A stretch of DNA of 5,754 nucleotides from Pseudomonadota bacterium (lineage in GTDB: Bacteria > Myxococcota_A > UBA796 > SXON01): contig SXOM01000448.1 in NCBI GenBank assembly GCA_005776735.1, positions 1 through 5,754 on the forward strand, read 5' to 3'. Within the stretch, counting starts at the first letter, position 1. Each line of letters begins with the position of its first letter. This document shows, in pieces, positions 4,508-5,754 of the stretch. The notes below the pieces were generated by a model. It was given only the letters and a program-made list of their open reading frames with translations, had not been told where the DNA came from and made no database searches. The translations under genes and the position numbers were made by a program.

Positions 4508-5670
4508 TCTTCCCCCTCTACGGTCTCGACGTCTTCGGACCGGCCACCGGCCAGGTGATCGGCGTCCTCTGCGGCATCGCCTTCGGTTTCGTGCTCGAGC
4601 GGGCGGGCTTCGGCCACGCGTCCAACCTCGCGGCCCAGTTCTACGGCGGCGACAACCGGGTGCTCAAGGTGATGTTCACCGGCATCGCGACCACGACGGC
4701 GAGCCTGGGCCTCCTCGCCGCGTTCGGCCTCCTGGACCTCGGCCTCGTCACCGTCCCCGAGACCTTCCTCTGGCCGCAGCTGGTCGGCGGCCTGCTCCTC
4801 GGAGTCGGCTTCATCGTGTCGGGCTACTGCCCCGGCACGGGCGTGGTCGGCGCCGCCTCGGGCCGCATCGACGGCGTACTCGCGTACGGCGGCGTGATGC
4901 TCGGGTCGCTGGTCTTCGGTTGGTTCTACGGGCCGCTCGAAGGTTTCTACCACAGCGGTTCGATGGGAAGCATCCGCCTCGATCAGTGGCTCGGCCTCTC
5001 GTTCCCGGTGGTCGGATTCGGCGTGGTCATGATGGCCGTCGGGGCGTTCTTCGGCGCCGAGCGCCTCGAGGCGTGGCTCGCCCGCCGTCGCGGCACCGAA
5101 GCGCCCGACCGGGCGCCCCTCGTTCGCAACCTGTCGCTCGGGGGGGTCGTCGCCCTGGGTGTGCTCGCGCTCCTGCCTTCCGCCACGCCCACTGCCGGCG
5201 CGACCGCGCGCGAGCCGCAGACCCTGGCCCCCCTCGACCTCGCCGCGGCGCTGGTGACGGACGAGCGTGGCCTGTTCGTCGCCGACCTGCGCGACCCAGC
5301 CGTCTGCGCCATCGCCACCGTCCGTGGGGCGTCCTGCCGCCCCCCCGACGACCCCGACGCCGCCTTCCTCGCCGACGTACCGGCCCACCGCACCCTGGTG
5401 GTGGTGCTCGAACCGGGCGGCACCTTGCCGGCGGTGGTCGGGTCCCGTCCGGACACCTGGGTGCTCGCCGGCGGCTACCCCGCCTTCGTGGCCGACGTAC
5501 TGACCGCGCCGGTGCTCCCGGCCGAGCCGACGCTCGCCGACATCGAAGGGTACCAGCGGCGGTCCGCGCTCCACGGGGCGTTCACCGGCGCCGACGCGGC
5601 CCCGGTCGCGCCGGTGGTCGTGAAGAAGGCGGCCGGCGGGGCGCCGGTGAAGAAGGGCGGCGGCTGCTGA
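4504..5670 (+). CDS. YeeE/YedE-family sulfur transporter half fused to a rhodanese-like domain lacking the catalytic Cys
   Basis: The protein is 388 residues from ATG 4504. Residues 1-190 form a YeeE/YedE-type unit with hydrophobic segments at about 15-34, 57-77, 90-108, 124-146 and 164-184, and the family motif GYCPGTG with Cys109. An earlier family motif reads ERAGFGHASN, with Gly where other members have Cys. A further helix at about 208-225 leads to a rhodanese-like domain at about 242-338: strand LFVADLRD (compare DVR), then RGAS, strand TLVVVLEPGGT, and LAGGYPAF (compare the L-GG-W end). The loop that should hold the active-site Cys (about 302-307) has none; cysteines occur at 268 and 278. 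The tail is Lys/Gly-rich and ends in KKGGGC, with Cys388 as the last residue. With the preceding half-permease it probably forms a two-piece sulfur-compound transporter, the extra domain acting as receptor, carrier or scaffold rather than a normal sulfurtransferase. It is the last gene of the operon. Confidence 0.85.
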   Translation: MIFPLYGLDVFGPATGQVIGVLCGIAFGFVLERAGFGHASNLAAQFYGGDNRVLKVMFTGIATTTASLGLLAAFGLLDLGLVTVPETFLWPQLVGGLLLGVGFIVSGYCPGTGVVGAASGRIDGVLAYGGVMLGSLVFGWFYGPLEGFYHSGSMGSIRLDQWLGLSFPVVGFGVVMMAVGAFFGAERLEAWLARRRGTEAPDRAPLVRNLSLGGVVALGVLALLPSATPTAGATAREPQTLAPLDLAAALVTDERGLFVADLRDPAVCAIATVRGASCRPPDDPDAAFLADVPAHRTLVVVLEPGGTLPAVVGSRPDTWVLAGGYPAFVADVLTAPVLPAEPTLADIEGYQRRSALHGAFTGADAAPVAPVVVKKAAGGAPVKKGGGC

Positions 5671-5678
5671 GCCGAACG

Positions 5679-5754
5679 TCAGGTGGCGGACGCGCCGCGA
5701 CCGTCCCGAAGCGGGCCGAGGCCGCCGCGCGTCCGGCGCCCGGCTCGGCCCGCG
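5679..5754 (-). CDS. Possible 3' end of a convergent gene, partial
   Basis: On the minus strand an open frame enters from the right edge and ends at TGA (plus-strand TCA 5679-5681), 8 nt beyond the operon's last stop. Its final residues, RGGLGPLRDGRGASAT, lie almost wholly within the right repeat and nearly equal the frame-2 reading of the left repeat (RAGLGPLRDGRGADAG, then stop). Only about 24 codons are visible and GC-rich DNA gives open frames by chance, so this is weak; no product can be named. Confidence 0.2.
   Translation of the reverse strand, partial: AGRAGRRTRGGLGPLRDGRGASAT
5687..5735 (+). terminator. Possible transcription-ending hairpin after the operon, without a T-tract
   Basis: CGGACGCGC at 5687-5695 can pair with GCGCGTCCG at 5727-5735 in a perfect 9-bp stem. 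The 31-nt loop contains a smaller CCCG-AAG-CGGG hairpin at 5706-5716. It starts 17 nt after the last stop codon of the operon. No run of T follows within the window, so it is not a classical intrinsic terminator and may simply reflect the GC-rich repeat. Confidence 0.25.
5691..5730 (-). repeat. Right copy of the 40-bp inverted repeat flanking the operon
   Basis: This is the reverse-complement partner of 91-130, with 39 of 40 positions identical. It begins 21 nt past the operon's stop. Beyond it (5731-5754) similarity to the left flank is only patchy. No direct duplication of flanking bases is seen at the two outer edges, so simple transposon insertion is not shown. Confidence 0.85.

Noticed and set aside
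1..5754. tRNA, rRNA, CRISPR array, transposase or phage genes
   Set aside because: No cloverleaf, regularly spaced repeats, or transposase- or integrase-like protein was seen in any frame. The window is nearly filled by the operon.

Overview
The window is very GC-rich (about 70% by eye), with strong G/C preference at third codon positions and TGA as the stop of all five complete genes. A Tat-exported molybdoenzyme, a strong sigma-54 promoter match and a haem-c motif in the upstream gene point to a respiring Gram-negative-type bacterium, for example Myxococcota or another delta-proteobacterial-like or uncultured lineage. The sequence alone does not allow a firmer taxonomic call.

Layout. Positions 1-142 hold the 3' end of a gene whose first 90 bases read as the tail of a (multi)haem c-type cytochrome with a CxxCH motif; the coding signal then seems to slip by one base and ends at a TGA at 140-142. 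Positions 143-259 are a regulatory gap with two small dyads, a sigma-54 (-24/-12) promoter at 220-236 and a perfect 16-bp palindrome over the predicted transcription start and ribosome binding site. From 260 to 5670 runs one tightly packed five-gene operon on the + strand: (1) Tat-exported molybdopterin (MGD) oxidoreductase of the polysulfide/thiosulfate reductase type; (2) four-cluster ferredoxin-like electron-transfer subunit; (3) NrfD/PsrC-type eight-helix quinol-interacting membrane subunit; (4) half-size YeeE/YedE-type sulfur-compound permease; (5) a second YeeE/YedE half fused to a rhodanese-like domain. All junctions are overlaps or gaps under 10 nt. A 40-bp repeat (39/40 identical, inverted) lies just outside the operon on each side, at 91-130 and 5691-5730.

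How the genes could work together. Genes 1-3 are a standard A-B-C complex of the PsrABC/PhsABC kind: the membrane subunit exchanges electrons with quinone, the Fe-S subunit passes them on, and the exported Mo subunit reduces (or oxidises) a sulfur-type substrate. Genes 4-5 look like a two-piece sulfur-compound transporter carrying an attached rhodanese fold that lacks the catalytic cysteine, plus a Lys/Gly-rich tail ending in Cys. The inferred theme is coupling of transmembrane movement of thiosulfate or sulfane sulfur to its respiration. The true substrate (polysulfide, thiosulfate, tetrathionate, or a selenium or arsenic oxyanion) cannot be read from the sequence.
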